Positions 32,335-41,374 of a DNA stretch of 42,105 nt are shown one piece after another; position 1 is the first letter of the stretch, and every line of letters starts with the position of its first letter. The notes under the pieces are model-generated. The model worked only from the letters and a program-made list of their open reading frames with translations, did not search any database and had not been told where the DNA came from. The stretch is from Acidobacterium sp. (GTDB taxonomy: Bacteria; Acidobacteriota; Terriglobia; Terriglobales; Acidobacteriaceae), in the NCBI GenBank assembly GCA_003166955.1, contig PMUI01000124.1, positions 1 to 42,105 on the forward strand, written 5' to 3'. The position numbers were made by a program, and so were the translations under genes.

Positions 32335-35052
32335 TTATTCCGAACGCAGGGCCTGCATGGGATCGACGGAAGCGGCGCGGCGTGCGGGCAGGAACGATGC
32401 GAGGACCGCGATTGCGGACAGGAAGATGACGGCTGCGAGATAGATGAGGGGATTAGCGGCGGTCGCGCCCGCGAGTTGCACTCCTTTGCCCATAGCCGAG
32501 TTGGTGATGGATACGGCCGCGATGCCGCGAGCGGCTGCGAGGGCCAGAATGATGCCTGCGGCGAGGCCGACGCCGGCCAGCGTCAATCCCTGGCGCACGA
32601 CCATGCTGAGAACGCTCGCGCGGTCGGCGCCCAGCGCCATGCGAATGCCGATCTCCTGAGTTCGCTGCGCCACAGACCAGGCCATCACGCTGTAGAGTCC
32701 AACGCCAGCCAGCAGGACGGCCAGGGCGCCGAGCGCTGCCAGCAACGTTGCCGCCATTCTCTGCGGATACAGTGAGGCACCAATGAATTCACGGAGAGGA
32801 ATGGGGTCGAAGACGGTCACGTTGGGATCGATCCTGCGCACCGCAGCGCGGAGTTGGGGGAGCACAGCGATGGGATCGCCCTGGGTTCGCACATAGAATG
32901 CGAGGTTCATGTCCGCGCGGAAGACCTGGCGGAACGGGACGTACATATAAGGTACAGACGATTCGCCAAGGTAGTGGTACTTGCTGTCCTGCGCGACGCC
33001 GACGATACGGAACCAGTCTCCCCAGCCGTGGACTTTGCGGCCGATCGGATCGCGCCCGGCGAAGAATCGCTGCACAAAAGCCTGGTTGACGATCATGACC
33101 AGAGGCGAATTGTCCTTCTCGTCGTCCTGTTCGGTGAGGTTGCGGCCTTCGACGATGGGGATGCGCAGCAGAGGGAGATAGCCGGGCGAGATCACATTGC
33201 GGAAGATCTTCATATTCTCGCCAGCAGAGGGCGTGTAGCGTTCGACGCGCAGGTCTTCCCACCAGCTTGGCTCAAAGCCCAGCGCCACACCGTCGGAGTA
33301 GGCGACGTTGGTAACTCCTGGAGTGGATTCCATTTCTGCAGCGAGGCGGCGGCAAAATTCTTTTCTCTGCTCGAGACTGTAGCCGTTGGCCGTCAGGTAA
33401 AACTGGTTCAGCAGAACGTGATTCGGATCGAATCCCGGATCGATGCGGCTGGTTTGCTGGAAACTGCGGGCGAGCAGCGCAGCGCACACCAGGGCAACGA
33501 GGGCCAGGGCGACTTCCGAGGCAACGAGAGCCGAGCGCAGACGGTGGCGCCCACGTCCAGCCGCACCACTGCGTCCGCCAGCGCTCAGCTTCGTGTTCAG
33601 ATCCGCGCGACCGGAGACCAGGGCCGGCACGATGCCGGCGGCCAGGGTTGCGAGCACGCATAATCCCGCCGTAAACACGAGCACATGCGGGTGCAGTCCG
33701 GTACCGAGGGTGAGGGACAACTGCCCTGGGGGCATGAGCGCCTGGAGAAGGCGGCTCAGCCAGGGTGTCGCAGCCACGCCGAGAATTGTGCCGGCGGCGG
33801 TGATCATCAGGCTCTCGGTGAGAACCTGCTGGACGAGACGGCGGCGGTTGGCGCCCAGTGCGAGGCGGGTGCTGAATTCCTTTTCGCGCACCGTGGCACG
33901 GGCCAGGAGAAGATTCGCGACGTTGACGCAGACGATTCCCAGAAGCAAAATGCAAACGCCCATGAGGGTGCGCAGCGGGCCGGCGAGCAGTCCCTGCGGG
34001 CCATGGGGCCACTTCGAGAGCGGCAGCAGTGTGGCGCTCATGCCCTGGCTGACGTCGGCGTTGGCGATGGCCATGCGCCCGGCTAGCGCTGCTAGTTCCT
34101 GGGTCGCCTGTTGCATAGTCACGCCTGGACGCAGCCGCGCGATGCCGAGCATGTTGCGGTTCTGGCGGTTGCGCAGCATCCACGCGCCGACGCCGTTGAG
34201 CACCGGCTGCTGCATGTACGGCACCCAAAGATCGAAGGCGACTGCTGTGATGGAGCCGTGGAATTCCGCCGGTGCGATGCCGACCACAGTCAGCTCATGC
34301 TGATTAACGCGAATGGTTTTGCCGACGATGTTCGGGTCGGCGGCATAGTGGGATCGCCAGTAGCGATCGCTGATGACGGCCACAGGAAAGGCTCCCGGCT
34401 TGTCGCCATACTCATCGGAGGAGAACATGCGGCCCAACTCCGGCTGCACACCCAGCACGGTGAAGTAATTTCCGGAGACCAGTTCGCCCCACACCCGCTC
34501 CGCATGGTCGTCTTTGCCGACGCTGAAGGCGGCGGGGCGCGTGACCGCGATGCCCTTCAGCATTTTCAGATGGTCGCGAAAATCCTGATAGTCGGGATAG
34601 GAATTGGGGACCCATTCACCGCCGGGCGTGACGGATTCGAGCGCGACCAGACGCTCGGGATCGCTGACTCCGCCGAGGGGACGCAGGAGGACCGTGTCGA
34701 TCCAGCTGAAGGCCGTGGTGCTGACGCCGATGCCGACGGCAAGAGTCAGGATCGCCACCGCTGCGAATGCGGGATTGCGTGCCATCATGCGCAGACCGTA
34801 GCGCGCGTCCTGCAGGATATCGTCGAGGCGGGGAAGGGTGGCGCGTTCGCGATACGCCTGCCTGGTTTGCTCGACGCCGCCGAGCTGGATCAATGCCTGG
34901 CGGCGTGCTTGTTCGGGTGACATGCCGGAGCGGAGGTTGTCGTCGATGTGCATCTGGAGATGGCTCTCGAGTTCGGCGTTGAAGTCGGTGGCCGCGGCTT
35001 GGGAGGCGACCAGACCGCGGAGGCGGAACCAGAGTGCTCTGAGCTTGCGCAT
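32335..35052 (-). CDS. ADOP-family permease (MacB/FtsX-like), second of pair
   Basis: A 905-residue protein of the acidobacterial duplicated orphan permease type. N-terminal cytoplasmic ADOP segment: FNAELESHLQMHIDDNLRSGMSPEQARRQALIQLGG. Then comes a first membrane helix (FAAVAILTLAVGIGVSTTAFS), a MacB-like periplasmic domain, FtsX membrane helices around residues 360-460 (ILLLGIVCVNVANLLLARA), a second periplasmic domain, and three final helices with the ending ARRAASVDPMQALRSE. No ATPase is encoded here, hence 'orphan'. Substrate is unknown; MacB relatives move peptides, lipoproteins or antibiotics. The ATG at 35052 has AGGAAGG upstream and lies eight bases after the first permease gene. 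Much longer N-terminal open-frame extensions are not used. Confidence 0.88.
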   Translation of the reverse strand: MRKLRALWFRLRGLVASQAAATDFNAELESHLQMHIDDNLRSGMSPEQARRQALIQLGGVEQTRQAYRERATLPRLDDILQDARYGLRMMARNPAFAAVAILTLAVGIGVSTTAFSWIDTVLLRPLGGVSDPERLVALESVTPGGEWVPNSYPDYQDFRDHLKMLKGIAVTRPAAFSVGKDDHAERVWGELVSGNYFTVLGVQPELGRMFSSDEYGDKPGAFPVAVISDRYWRSHYAADPNIVGKTIRVNQHELTVVGIAPAEFHGSITAVAFDLWVPYMQQPVLNGVGAWMLRNRQNRNMLGIARLRPGVTMQQATQELAALAGRMAIANADVSQGMSATLLPLSKWPHGPQGLLAGPLRTLMGVCILLLGIVCVNVANLLLARATVREKEFSTRLALGANRRRLVQQVLTESLMITAAGTILGVAATPWLSRLLQALMPPGQLSLTLGTGLHPHVLVFTAGLCVLATLAAGIVPALVSGRADLNTKLSAGGRSGAAGRGRHRLRSALVASEVALALVALVCAALLARSFQQTSRIDPGFDPNHVLLNQFYLTANGYSLEQRKEFCRRLAAEMESTPGVTNVAYSDGVALGFEPSWWEDLRVERYTPSAGENMKIFRNVISPGYLPLLRIPIVEGRNLTEQDDEKDNSPLVMIVNQAFVQRFFAGRDPIGRKVHGWGDWFRIVGVAQDSKYHYLGESSVPYMYVPFRQVFRADMNLAFYVRTQGDPIAVLPQLRAAVRRIDPNVTVFDPIPLREFIGASLYPQRMAATLLAALGALAVLLAGVGLYSVMAWSVAQRTQEIGIRMALGADRASVLSMVVRQGLTLAGVGLAAGIILALAAARGIAAVSITNSAMGKGVQLAGATAANPLIYLAAVIFLSAIAVLASFLPARRAASVDPMQALRSE

Positions 35053-35060
35053 ATTCCTTC

Positions 35061-37778
35061 CTATTCCGACCGCAGGGCGCGCATGGGATCGACGGAAGCG
35101 GCGCGGCGAGCCGGGACGTAGCACGCCAGCAGCGCTACGCCCATGAGGACGACGATGACGCCGATCATGGTGACGGGGTCCCAGGGTTGGACGCCGTAGA
35201 TGATCGATGACTTCGCCAGCGAGATGCTGGCCATGAAACGCGTGACGAGCAGGGCGGCGACGGTTCCGGACGCGACGCCGATGCCGGCGAGGGTGACGCC
35301 GCGCTTCAATACCCAACGCAGGACGTTGCTGCGATCGGCGCCGAGGGCCATGCGGATGGCCATCTCCTGGGTGCGCTGGCCGACGAGGTAAGAGATGACG
35401 CCGTAGAGGCCGACGCTGGCGAGGAGAAGGGCGAGGGCGGCGAATGCGCCGAGCAGGATCATCGAGAAGCGGCGCGCGGCCAGCGATTCCGCGATGAACT
35501 GATCCATGGTTTCCGGGCCGTAGGCTACTTGCTGTGCGTTCATGCGGTGCAGCGCGCTCTGAATGTCGGGGAAGACGGTATCGGGGTTGTCGGCGCGGAT
35601 GACGATGTCGGTGACGAATCCGGTGGTCGAGACCAGCGAGTTTTTGGAGAGCTGGAGGAAGGAGGTGTAGCTTTCGGCGCGGAGGGGGAAGCCGGCGTCA
35701 TTGTCGAGACCCCACTGCATGACATGGCCGACGACGCCGACGACAGTGGCCCGCACGTTATCGGGATTGGTGAGGTTGATAACTTTGCCGATGGGGTCGG
35801 TGTTGGGGAAGAACTGGCGGGCGAGATCTTCGTCGATGACGACGACGTGCGGAGTATCCTGGCGGTCGGCGCCGGTGAACCAGCGGCCGCGGAGAAGCGG
35901 GATGCGTATGGTCTGGAGATAGTCCGGCTCGACGATGTACAGCAGGGACCAGTGCATATCGTTGGCGTTGGCGGGCTTGGGTTCGCTGGAAAGCCAGAAG
36001 AGCTGCTCGTCGTCGTTGCCGGTGAGCGGGATGGCGGCCCCGGAGAGGGAGACGGCACGGACCCCGGGGACGGATTTGATTTGACGGTCGACCTCGCGGA
36101 GGTAAGCGCGGGCGCCGTCATCGGTGGAGATGGCCTGGGAGTACGGGACGGCGAGGCTGAAGGTGAGGATGCCTTTGGGCTGGAAGCCGGGATCGGTGCG
36201 GGAGAGCGCCATGAGGCTGCGGATCATGAGACCGGCGCCGGCGAGCAGAACCAGGGCGGCGGCCATTTCGAAGACGACGAGCCAGTCCTGGGCGCGATGG
36301 CGCGATCCGTGGACCGTGCGGCCGCCTTCGCGCAGCGTGTTTTGCGGCTGCTGGGCGGCGACACGCCATGCGGGAATGAGCCCGAAGAAAATGCCGACTG
36401 CGAAAGAGAGCAGGAAGGTGAAGCACAGGACCAGAGGGTTGACGTGAATTTGTTCTGCTCGGGGGAGCGCGGCGGGGACGAGCTTAAGGGCGGCGCCGGT
36501 TCCCCACGCGGCGAGAGCGAGGCCGAAGATACCACCGGCGAGGGCGAGCAGCGTGCTTTCTGTGAGGAGTTGCCGGATGATGCGCCTGCGGCTGGCGCCG
36601 AGGGCGAGGCGAACGCCGAACTCCTGCGCGCGCGCATTGGCGCGGGCCAGGAGCAGATTCGCGACGTTGACGCAGGCGATGAGCAGAACGAAACCAACCG
36701 CTGCGAGAAGCACCAGCAGGATGGGCTGCACGCTGCCGACGATGGCCTGGCGCAATGGTGTGAGGCTGGCGCGGAGGCCGTGGTCCTCTTCGGGATAGAC
36801 CGCGGCGAGGCGATCGGAGACGGCGTTCATGTCGTCACGAGCCTGGGCCAGGGTGATGCCGGGTTTGAGGCGCGCGATGCCATGAATGCCGAGGCCTGCG
36901 CCACGCAGCTTGAGGGCGCCGGTGTCCCACTGGCCGATGGGAACGTAGACGTCCTGCGCCCTGAAGCTGCCGACGTTGAGATCGAAGGAAGACGGGATGA
37001 CGCCGATGATGGTGAAGGCGCGGCCGTCGAGGTCGATGGCACGGCCGATGACATTGGGGTCGGAACCAAGCTTGCGGGTCCAGAATCCCTGGCCGATGAG
37101 GACCAGGGAGGCATGGCCGATCTCGTCTTCGCCGGGAGCAAAGAGACGGCCGATGACGGGCTTGACTCCGAGGATCGAGAAGAGGTCAGAGGAGATGAGG
37201 TCTCCGTGGATGCGCTCAGTTTGCCCGGCGCCGGTGAGGAGGAACCCGTTGTGGCGGAAGATGGCGAGCGCGGTGAAGCTGCGGTTGTCGCGCTGCCAGT
37301 CGCGGAAGTTGGGATACGAGACGGAGCCGTGCTCGAAATTCGGTTTGGAGGCGTCGACGCAGACGAGTTCGCCGGGGTGTGGCAGCGCGATGGGGTGCAG
37401 CAGCACGGTGTTGACGATGGAGAAGAGCGCGGTGTTGACGCCGATGCCGAGGGCGAGGGTGACGATGACGACGGCGGTGAATCCTGGCGATTTGCGGAGC
37501 TGGCGGAGCGCGAAGCGGAGATCCTGGGCCAGAGTTTCCGCCCAAGGCAGAGTGCTGCGCTCGCGCACGGATTGTTGGGTTTGATCGAGACCGCCGAGTT
37601 GGATGAGCGCCTGGCGGCGGGCTTCTTCGGGGGTCATGCCGGCGCGGAGATTGTCATCGATGTGCATCTGGAGGTGGCTCTCCAGCTCGGCGGCGATGTC
37701 GGCGGCGGCGGAGCGATTGCGGAAGAGGCCGCGGAGGCGGATAGAGAACGCTCGGAGGGCGCGCGGCAGAGAATGCAT
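35061..37778 (-). CDS. ADOP-family permease (MacB/FtsX-like), first of pair
   Basis: Also exactly 905 residues. It has the same layout: ADOP segment IAAELESHLQMHIDDNLRAGMTPEEARRQALIQLGG, first helix FTAVVIVTLALGIGVNTALFS, periplasmic domain, FtsX block (VLLAAVGFVLLIACVNVANLLLARA), second periplasmic domain, and the ending ARRAASVDPMRALRSE. The two permeases clearly differ in their periplasmic domains, so they are paralogs rather than a fresh copy. The start ATG overlaps the padR stop by one base (TGATG), with GAGGAGG upstream, so it is translated directly behind the repressor. The partner ATPase must be encoded elsewhere, if one is used. Confidence 0.9.
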   Translation of the reverse strand: MHSLPRALRAFSIRLRGLFRNRSAAADIAAELESHLQMHIDDNLRAGMTPEEARRQALIQLGGLDQTQQSVRERSTLPWAETLAQDLRFALRQLRKSPGFTAVVIVTLALGIGVNTALFSIVNTVLLHPIALPHPGELVCVDASKPNFEHGSVSYPNFRDWQRDNRSFTALAIFRHNGFLLTGAGQTERIHGDLISSDLFSILGVKPVIGRLFAPGEDEIGHASLVLIGQGFWTRKLGSDPNVIGRAIDLDGRAFTIIGVIPSSFDLNVGSFRAQDVYVPIGQWDTGALKLRGAGLGIHGIARLKPGITLAQARDDMNAVSDRLAAVYPEEDHGLRASLTPLRQAIVGSVQPILLVLLAAVGFVLLIACVNVANLLLARANARAQEFGVRLALGASRRRIIRQLLTESTLLALAGGIFGLALAAWGTGAALKLVPAALPRAEQIHVNPLVLCFTFLLSFAVGIFFGLIPAWRVAAQQPQNTLREGGRTVHGSRHRAQDWLVVFEMAAALVLLAGAGLMIRSLMALSRTDPGFQPKGILTFSLAVPYSQAISTDDGARAYLREVDRQIKSVPGVRAVSLSGAAIPLTGNDDEQLFWLSSEPKPANANDMHWSLLYIVEPDYLQTIRIPLLRGRWFTGADRQDTPHVVVIDEDLARQFFPNTDPIGKVINLTNPDNVRATVVGVVGHVMQWGLDNDAGFPLRAESYTSFLQLSKNSLVSTTGFVTDIVIRADNPDTVFPDIQSALHRMNAQQVAYGPETMDQFIAESLAARRFSMILLGAFAALALLLASVGLYGVISYLVGQRTQEMAIRMALGADRSNVLRWVLKRGVTLAGIGVASGTVAALLVTRFMASISLAKSSIIYGVQPWDPVTMIGVIVVLMGVALLACYVPARRAASVDPMRALRSE

Positions 37779-38119
37779 CAGGCCTCCTCGGCGGGCGAGA
37801 GAAAGCGGGCCAGGATGGCGGTGGCCTGCTCCCAATTGCGCGCCTCGCGCTCGAGCTGTTTGCGTCCGACGCGCGTCAGACGATAGAACTTCGCTCTGCG
37901 GTTGTTGTCGGACGTGCCCCACTCGGAGACGATGGCGCCTTCCTGCTCGAGCTTGAGGAGGGCCGGATAGAGGGTGCCGTAGTTGAGGGAGAGCAGGTTG
38001 CCGCTGGTCTGCTCGATGCGGCGGGCGATGCCGTATCCGTGCTGCGGACCCATGGTTTCGAGGGTTTTGAGCACCATCAGGGCCAGAGTGCCCTGCCAGA
38101 CATCCGGTTTGTCGGACAT
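37778..38119 (-). CDS. PadR-family transcriptional repressor
   Basis: A 113-residue PadR protein. The winged helix spans about residues 10-85 (TLALMVLKTLETMGPQHGYGIARRI, NYGTLYPALLKLEQEGAIVSEW, RRAKFYRLTRVGRKQLE), and a short C-terminal helix serves for dimerisation. PadR genes of this kind regularly precede ADOP permease genes in acidobacteria. It is the first gene of the padR-ADOP-ADOP unit, so it should control its own expression and that of both permeases. The ATG at 38119 has AGGAGA seven bases upstream. The inducing ligand is unknown. Confidence 0.92.
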   Translation of the reverse strand: MSDKPDVWQGTLALMVLKTLETMGPQHGYGIARRIEQTSGNLLSLNYGTLYPALLKLEQEGAIVSEWGTSDNNRRAKFYRLTRVGRKQLEREARNWEQATAILARFLSPAEEA

Positions 38120-38128
38120 TTGTCTCTC

Positions 38129-38175
38129 CTATGGGTGACCCATAGATATAGCACCGGTCTTATGGGAATGCAATA
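38129..38175 (-). promoter_or_regulatory. padR promoter with palindromic operator
   Basis: On the minus strand TTGCAT and TATATC, 17 bases apart, look like -35 and -10 boxes. Immediately downstream, where transcription would start, is the perfect palindrome CTATGGGT-G-ACCCATAG (38129-38145), which reaches to ten bases before the padR start. Its position fits a PadR autorepression site; binding is inferred. Confidence 0.55.
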
Positions 38176-38221
38176 GGAGAGTGACGAAAGGGTCGGCGTC
38201 GGACATTCGGCACAGGGTTCC

Positions 38222-38266
38222 GCGGAAAAGAAAAATGCGCAGCCGGCGGATAGCACCGGCTGCGCA
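38222..38266 (-). terminator. Intrinsic terminator of htrA
   Basis: A perfect 11-bp stem TGCGCAGCCGG/CCGGCTGCGCA (38236-38246 and 38256-38266) with a nine-base loop lies 19 bases past the htrA stop. On the minus strand it is followed by TTTTTCTTTT, a textbook rho-independent terminator. Confidence 0.85.
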
Positions 38267-38284
38267 CAGGGTGAGGCCAGCGAC

Positions 38285-39847
38285 TCAGCCCTCGGAACCC
38301 GTAGAAGGGTGAAGAACGCGGAAGGTGGCGCCGCCGTTGGACCAGACCAGCACCAGCGCATCCTGCCGTGCGGGCACGCTGGAGAGCTGCTGGGCCACGT
38401 CGGACGCGGAGGCGACGGGCTTGCGGTTGACGGAGACGATGATGTCGCCGCGCTGGAGACCTGCATTATCGGCTGCGCTGCCGGGGCGGACGTTTTGGAT
38501 CACGGCTCCATGCACGCTGGCCGGCGCCTCGATCTGCTGCCGGATGTCGGGCGTGAGATCCGCGAGGCCGACTCCCCAGCGGCTTTTACCATTGCCGCTC
38601 TGCGCGACCACCTGCTCGTGACCGGCGTTGCCCGACTCGAGCGTGACGGGCACGTCGATGGTCTTGCCGTCGCGCACCACCTCAAGATGGATGAGGTCAC
38701 CCGGCTGCTTCTGGCTGGTTTCCATCTGCAGTTCGCCGGCGTCGGAGACGGGCTTGCCGTCGAAACCGGTGATCACGTCGCCGGTTGTCAGGCCCGCCTT
38801 GCTGCCGGGCGAATCCGGCGTCACGTCCGACACGACTGCGCCCACGGCTTTCTTCACGTCGAAGAACTTCGCGCTGTCGGGCGTGACGTCTTCGATGGAG
38901 ATGCCGATGTAGCCATGGCGGACTTTGCCGTCGCGCATGAGCGTGGTGACGGTGGGCTGAGCGATCTGGGTCGGAATGGCAAAGCCCATTCCGGCAAATG
39001 CGCCGCTCGGCGAGTAGAGGAAGGTGTTGATGCCGATGAGCTCGCCGCGGGCATCGACGAGGGCGCCACCGGAGTTGCCCTGGTTGATGGCGGCGTCGGT
39101 CTGGATGAACTGGCCAGGCTTGCGGCGATCGGATTCCGGATTCGGGCGGTTGAGCGCGCTGACGATGCCGCGCGTGACGCTGAACTGGAAGCCATAGGGG
39201 TTGCCGAAGGCGAGGACGGTCTGACCGGGCTGAAGCCTGGTCGCGTCGCCCCACGGAATGCTGGGGAAACCGTGGCCCTCAATCTTGATGACGGCGAGAT
39301 CGGTGAGCGGATCGGCGCCGATGAGCTTCGCGGGGTAGACTTCGCGATTGCTCATCGTGACGTGAATGTCGGTGGCGCCATCGATGACGTGGTTGTTGGT
39401 GACGATGTAGCCGTCGGGCGAAATAATGACACCGCTGCCGAGGCCATGTTCATAGGCGGGCTGCTGCTGCCGCATCGGCCCCTGGAAGAACTGGCCGAAT
39501 GGTGAGTTCTGGCCGAAGAACTGCTGCATCTGCGCCTGACCCTGGCCCTGGTCGTCGTCATCGCCCTGGCCGCTGCCGTTGAACATCATGACGCGGGGCT
39601 GTTTGACCTTTGCCGTGACGGTGACGTTGACGACCGCGGGTGTGACGCGCGCGGCCAGCGTCTCCATCGCCCGATCGAGCGAGATCAGCGGTGCGACGCT
39701 GCTTTCGTCGAGGGGGCCGGCCAGCGGCGCTGCTGCGACGGCGGGGCGGGCGAAGCTCCAAGCTCCGACGGCGATGATGGCTCCCGCAGCGACGACCGGG
39801 AGGATCATGCGCCGGGTGAGCAGTGACTTCATTCTTTCGAGATTCAT
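38285..39847 (-). CDS. htrA: HtrA/DegP-type periplasmic serine protease
   Basis: A 520-residue Do-like protease that degrades or holds misfolded envelope proteins. An N-terminal hydrophobic segment (residues ~13-40) exports or anchors it. The trypsin-like domain has the full triad: H153 (TNNHVID), D183 (LTDLAVIKI) and S259 (QGNSGGAL). Two PDZ domains follow (about 320-410 and 425-515). A Gln/Gly/Asp-rich loop at about 91-130 (QGQGQAQMQQFF) is the LA-loop-like region, longer and more glutamine-rich than usual. The ATG at 39847 has AGGAG ten bases upstream. Just ahead lies a palindrome of the same design as the one before the blaI-type gene, so it is probably repressed by that protein. Confidence 0.93.
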   Translation of the reverse strand: MNLERMKSLLTRRMILPVVAAGAIIAVGAWSFARPAVAAAPLAGPLDESSVAPLISLDRAMETLAARVTPAVVNVTVTAKVKQPRVMMFNGSGQGDDDDQGQGQAQMQQFFGQNSPFGQFFQGPMRQQQPAYEHGLGSGVIISPDGYIVTNNHVIDGATDIHVTMSNREVYPAKLIGADPLTDLAVIKIEGHGFPSIPWGDATRLQPGQTVLAFGNPYGFQFSVTRGIVSALNRPNPESDRRKPGQFIQTDAAINQGNSGGALVDARGELIGINTFLYSPSGAFAGMGFAIPTQIAQPTVTTLMRDGKVRHGYIGISIEDVTPDSAKFFDVKKAVGAVVSDVTPDSPGSKAGLTTGDVITGFDGKPVSDAGELQMETSQKQPGDLIHLEVVRDGKTIDVPVTLESGNAGHEQVVAQSGNGKSRWGVGLADLTPDIRQQIEAPASVHGAVIQNVRPGSAADNAGLQRGDIIVSVNRKPVASASDVAQQLSSVPARQDALVLVWSNGGATFRVLHPSTGSEG

Positions 39848-39865
39848 GGTTTTGTTTCTCCTGTT

Positions 39866-39881
39866 AACTAACGAATTAGTT
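39866..39881. promoter_or_regulatory. Putative BlaI-type operator in front of htrA
   Basis: The 16-bp palindrome AACTAA-CGAA-TTAGTT lies 19 bases before the htrA start and 17 bases after the M56 protease stop. Its arms and spacing equal those of the site before the blaI-type gene. BlaI/MecI operators are known to be TAGT-containing palindromes, so the likeness is meaningful; binding is inferred. Confidence 0.6.
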
Positions 39882-39898
39882 GATATGGGCAAAAATTT

Positions 39899-41374
39899 TT
39901 AGATCGACTGCGTGTTCGATCCAGCCTGCTGCGGCACGACGAGCACGATGTGCAGAATTTGTATCGGCGCGCCTGTTTCGGGGTCGATGACCTGGATCAG
40001 CTCGATCTGCATCGCGGGATCGTCTGCATTCTGCAACTGGCGGATGCGGATCGGCCGCGACCGCGTGCCGATGGTGCGCAGCTGTGCGATGCCGGCGCAG
40101 GCTGTGAAGGACTCCGAGGTTTCGACGACGATGATCGTGGACTCGGGCGCCGTGGCGGACTGCGCTTTAAGCTCGTAGCCGCTGAGGCTGGCCATCACGA
40201 GCGGAGACTTCGGCGCGGACGGCTTAGCCTGTGCCATTTGTCTGACACGCGTCGGACGCGAGGGCGGAGTGCGATGCAGCACTGCTTTGTGCGCCAGGAC
40301 TGGGGGCTGGGCAGGATGATAACTGGCTGGGATGACGGCGGCGGCCGGGAGTTCAGCGCCGTCGTCCAGGAGCGGCCTGCTGATGTGGGCTGCGGAACTC
40401 GCTGCGGAATTGGGGTTCAGGGGAACGAACTCGACGAACTGGGGCACGAAGAGCGCGGTGCCTGCGCAGGCCAGCGAGAGGCAGGCGGCAACGCCGAGAG
40501 CGGCGCGTCCGACACGAGTCGTTGCCGCGGGGCCGACGCGGAGAATGCGGGCGATGCGGACCGAGGCATCATGAGCCCGCGCTACGGCGGCCTGGGCCAT
40601 CGACCACCCGCGCCGCGCGCAGTTCTTTTCGAGCAGGTCGATGAGGCAGCCGGCATAGGCGCGCGGATTGCCGGTGGCTGCGAGCACGGCATCGTCGCAT
40701 GCCATCTCGCGCTCGAGCGAGAGGCGCGCATCGATCCACCAGACGGCGGGGTGGAAGAACAGAATGGCGCGAACGGCCTTCTGCAGAAGGTTGGTCCAGT
40801 CGTCGTGGCGGCGAAGGTGGGCCAGCTCGTGAATCACGATGGGCTGCAGATCGGCTGCGCTCAGCTCGCGAAGCGTCCATGCAGGAAGCACGACGGCCGG
40901 GTTGCGGAAACCAAGAGCTGCGGGAATGCGCGCTTTGTCTGACGTGAGCAGACGGACGGGGCGCTTCGTCTCGGCGAGCAGGGATTGGAGCTCGGGGGCG
41001 ATGCTGTCCTCGGGGATTTCGGCGCAACTGCGGCGAATCTGGCGCACCTGCCAAAGACCAACGGCTATGCGCGCCAGGGCCACGATAGCAATTGCGATCC
41101 AGAGGACGAAAAATGCCGAAGCCCAGAAGGCGGCAATCGCGATTTGTGGATGGACGCGCGGAGTGACGATGTCAAGATCCTGCGCGGAACGGAAGCCCCT
41201 GAGAAATGGCAATGCCACGACGCCCGCGAGCGCGACCAGCCAGACCGCGAAGCGCGTGCCGGAGTTCTGGCGGCCCATGAGGCGCAGAAGCAACCACGCA
41301 CCGAGAGCGATGAGCAGACCTTCGGGGAGTGAATTCAGAACGCGCTCGACAGCGAGTTGGGCGAAGCTCATCAT
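39899..41374 (-). CDS. M56-family (BlaR1/MecR1-type) membrane metalloprotease without beta-lactam sensor
   Basis: A 491-residue membrane protein. Helices at about residues 18-32, 42-58, 80-105 and 285-310 surround a cytoplasmic zinc protease domain with the HELAH motif (182-186) and LSLEREMACDDAV supplying the third ligand. In the BlaR1/MecR1 systems such a protease cleaves the repressor when the sensor outside the membrane binds its signal. Here the last ~180 residues are Pro/Ala/Ser-rich followed by a small beta-rich domain (STIIVVETSESF..., IELIQVIDPETGAPIQILHIVLVV). They show no SxxK or KTG motifs of a penicillin-binding sensor, so the signal should be something else. It overlaps the blaI-type gene by four bases. 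Confidence 0.88.
   Translation of the reverse strand: MMSFAQLAVERVLNSLPEGLLIALGAWLLLRLMGRQNSGTRFAVWLVALAGVVALPFLRGFRSAQDLDIVTPRVHPQIAIAAFWASAFFVLWIAIAIVALARIAVGLWQVRQIRRSCAEIPEDSIAPELQSLLAETKRPVRLLTSDKARIPAALGFRNPAVVLPAWTLRELSAADLQPIVIHELAHLRRHDDWTNLLQKAVRAILFFHPAVWWIDARLSLEREMACDDAVLAATGNPRAYAGCLIDLLEKNCARRGWSMAQAAVARAHDASVRIARILRVGPAATTRVGRAALGVAACLSLACAGTALFVPQFVEFVPLNPNSAASSAAHISRPLLDDGAELPAAAVIPASYHPAQPPVLAHKAVLHRTPPSRPTRVRQMAQAKPSAPKSPLVMASLSGYELKAQSATAPESTIIVVETSESFTACAGIAQLRTIGTRSRPIRIRQLQNADDPAMQIELIQVIDPETGAPIQILHIVLVVPQQAGSNTQSI

Noticed and set aside
35529-37886. A 785-codon plus-strand open frame opposite the first ADOP permease
   Set aside because: It is rich in Gly, Glu, Asp and Val as expected from the reverse of a GC-rich membrane protein gene; the minus strand has full ADOP motifs.
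38309-39505. A 398-codon plus-strand open frame opposite htrA
   Set aside because: The HtrA triad and PDZ domains are on the minus strand; the plus frame is an antisense shadow.
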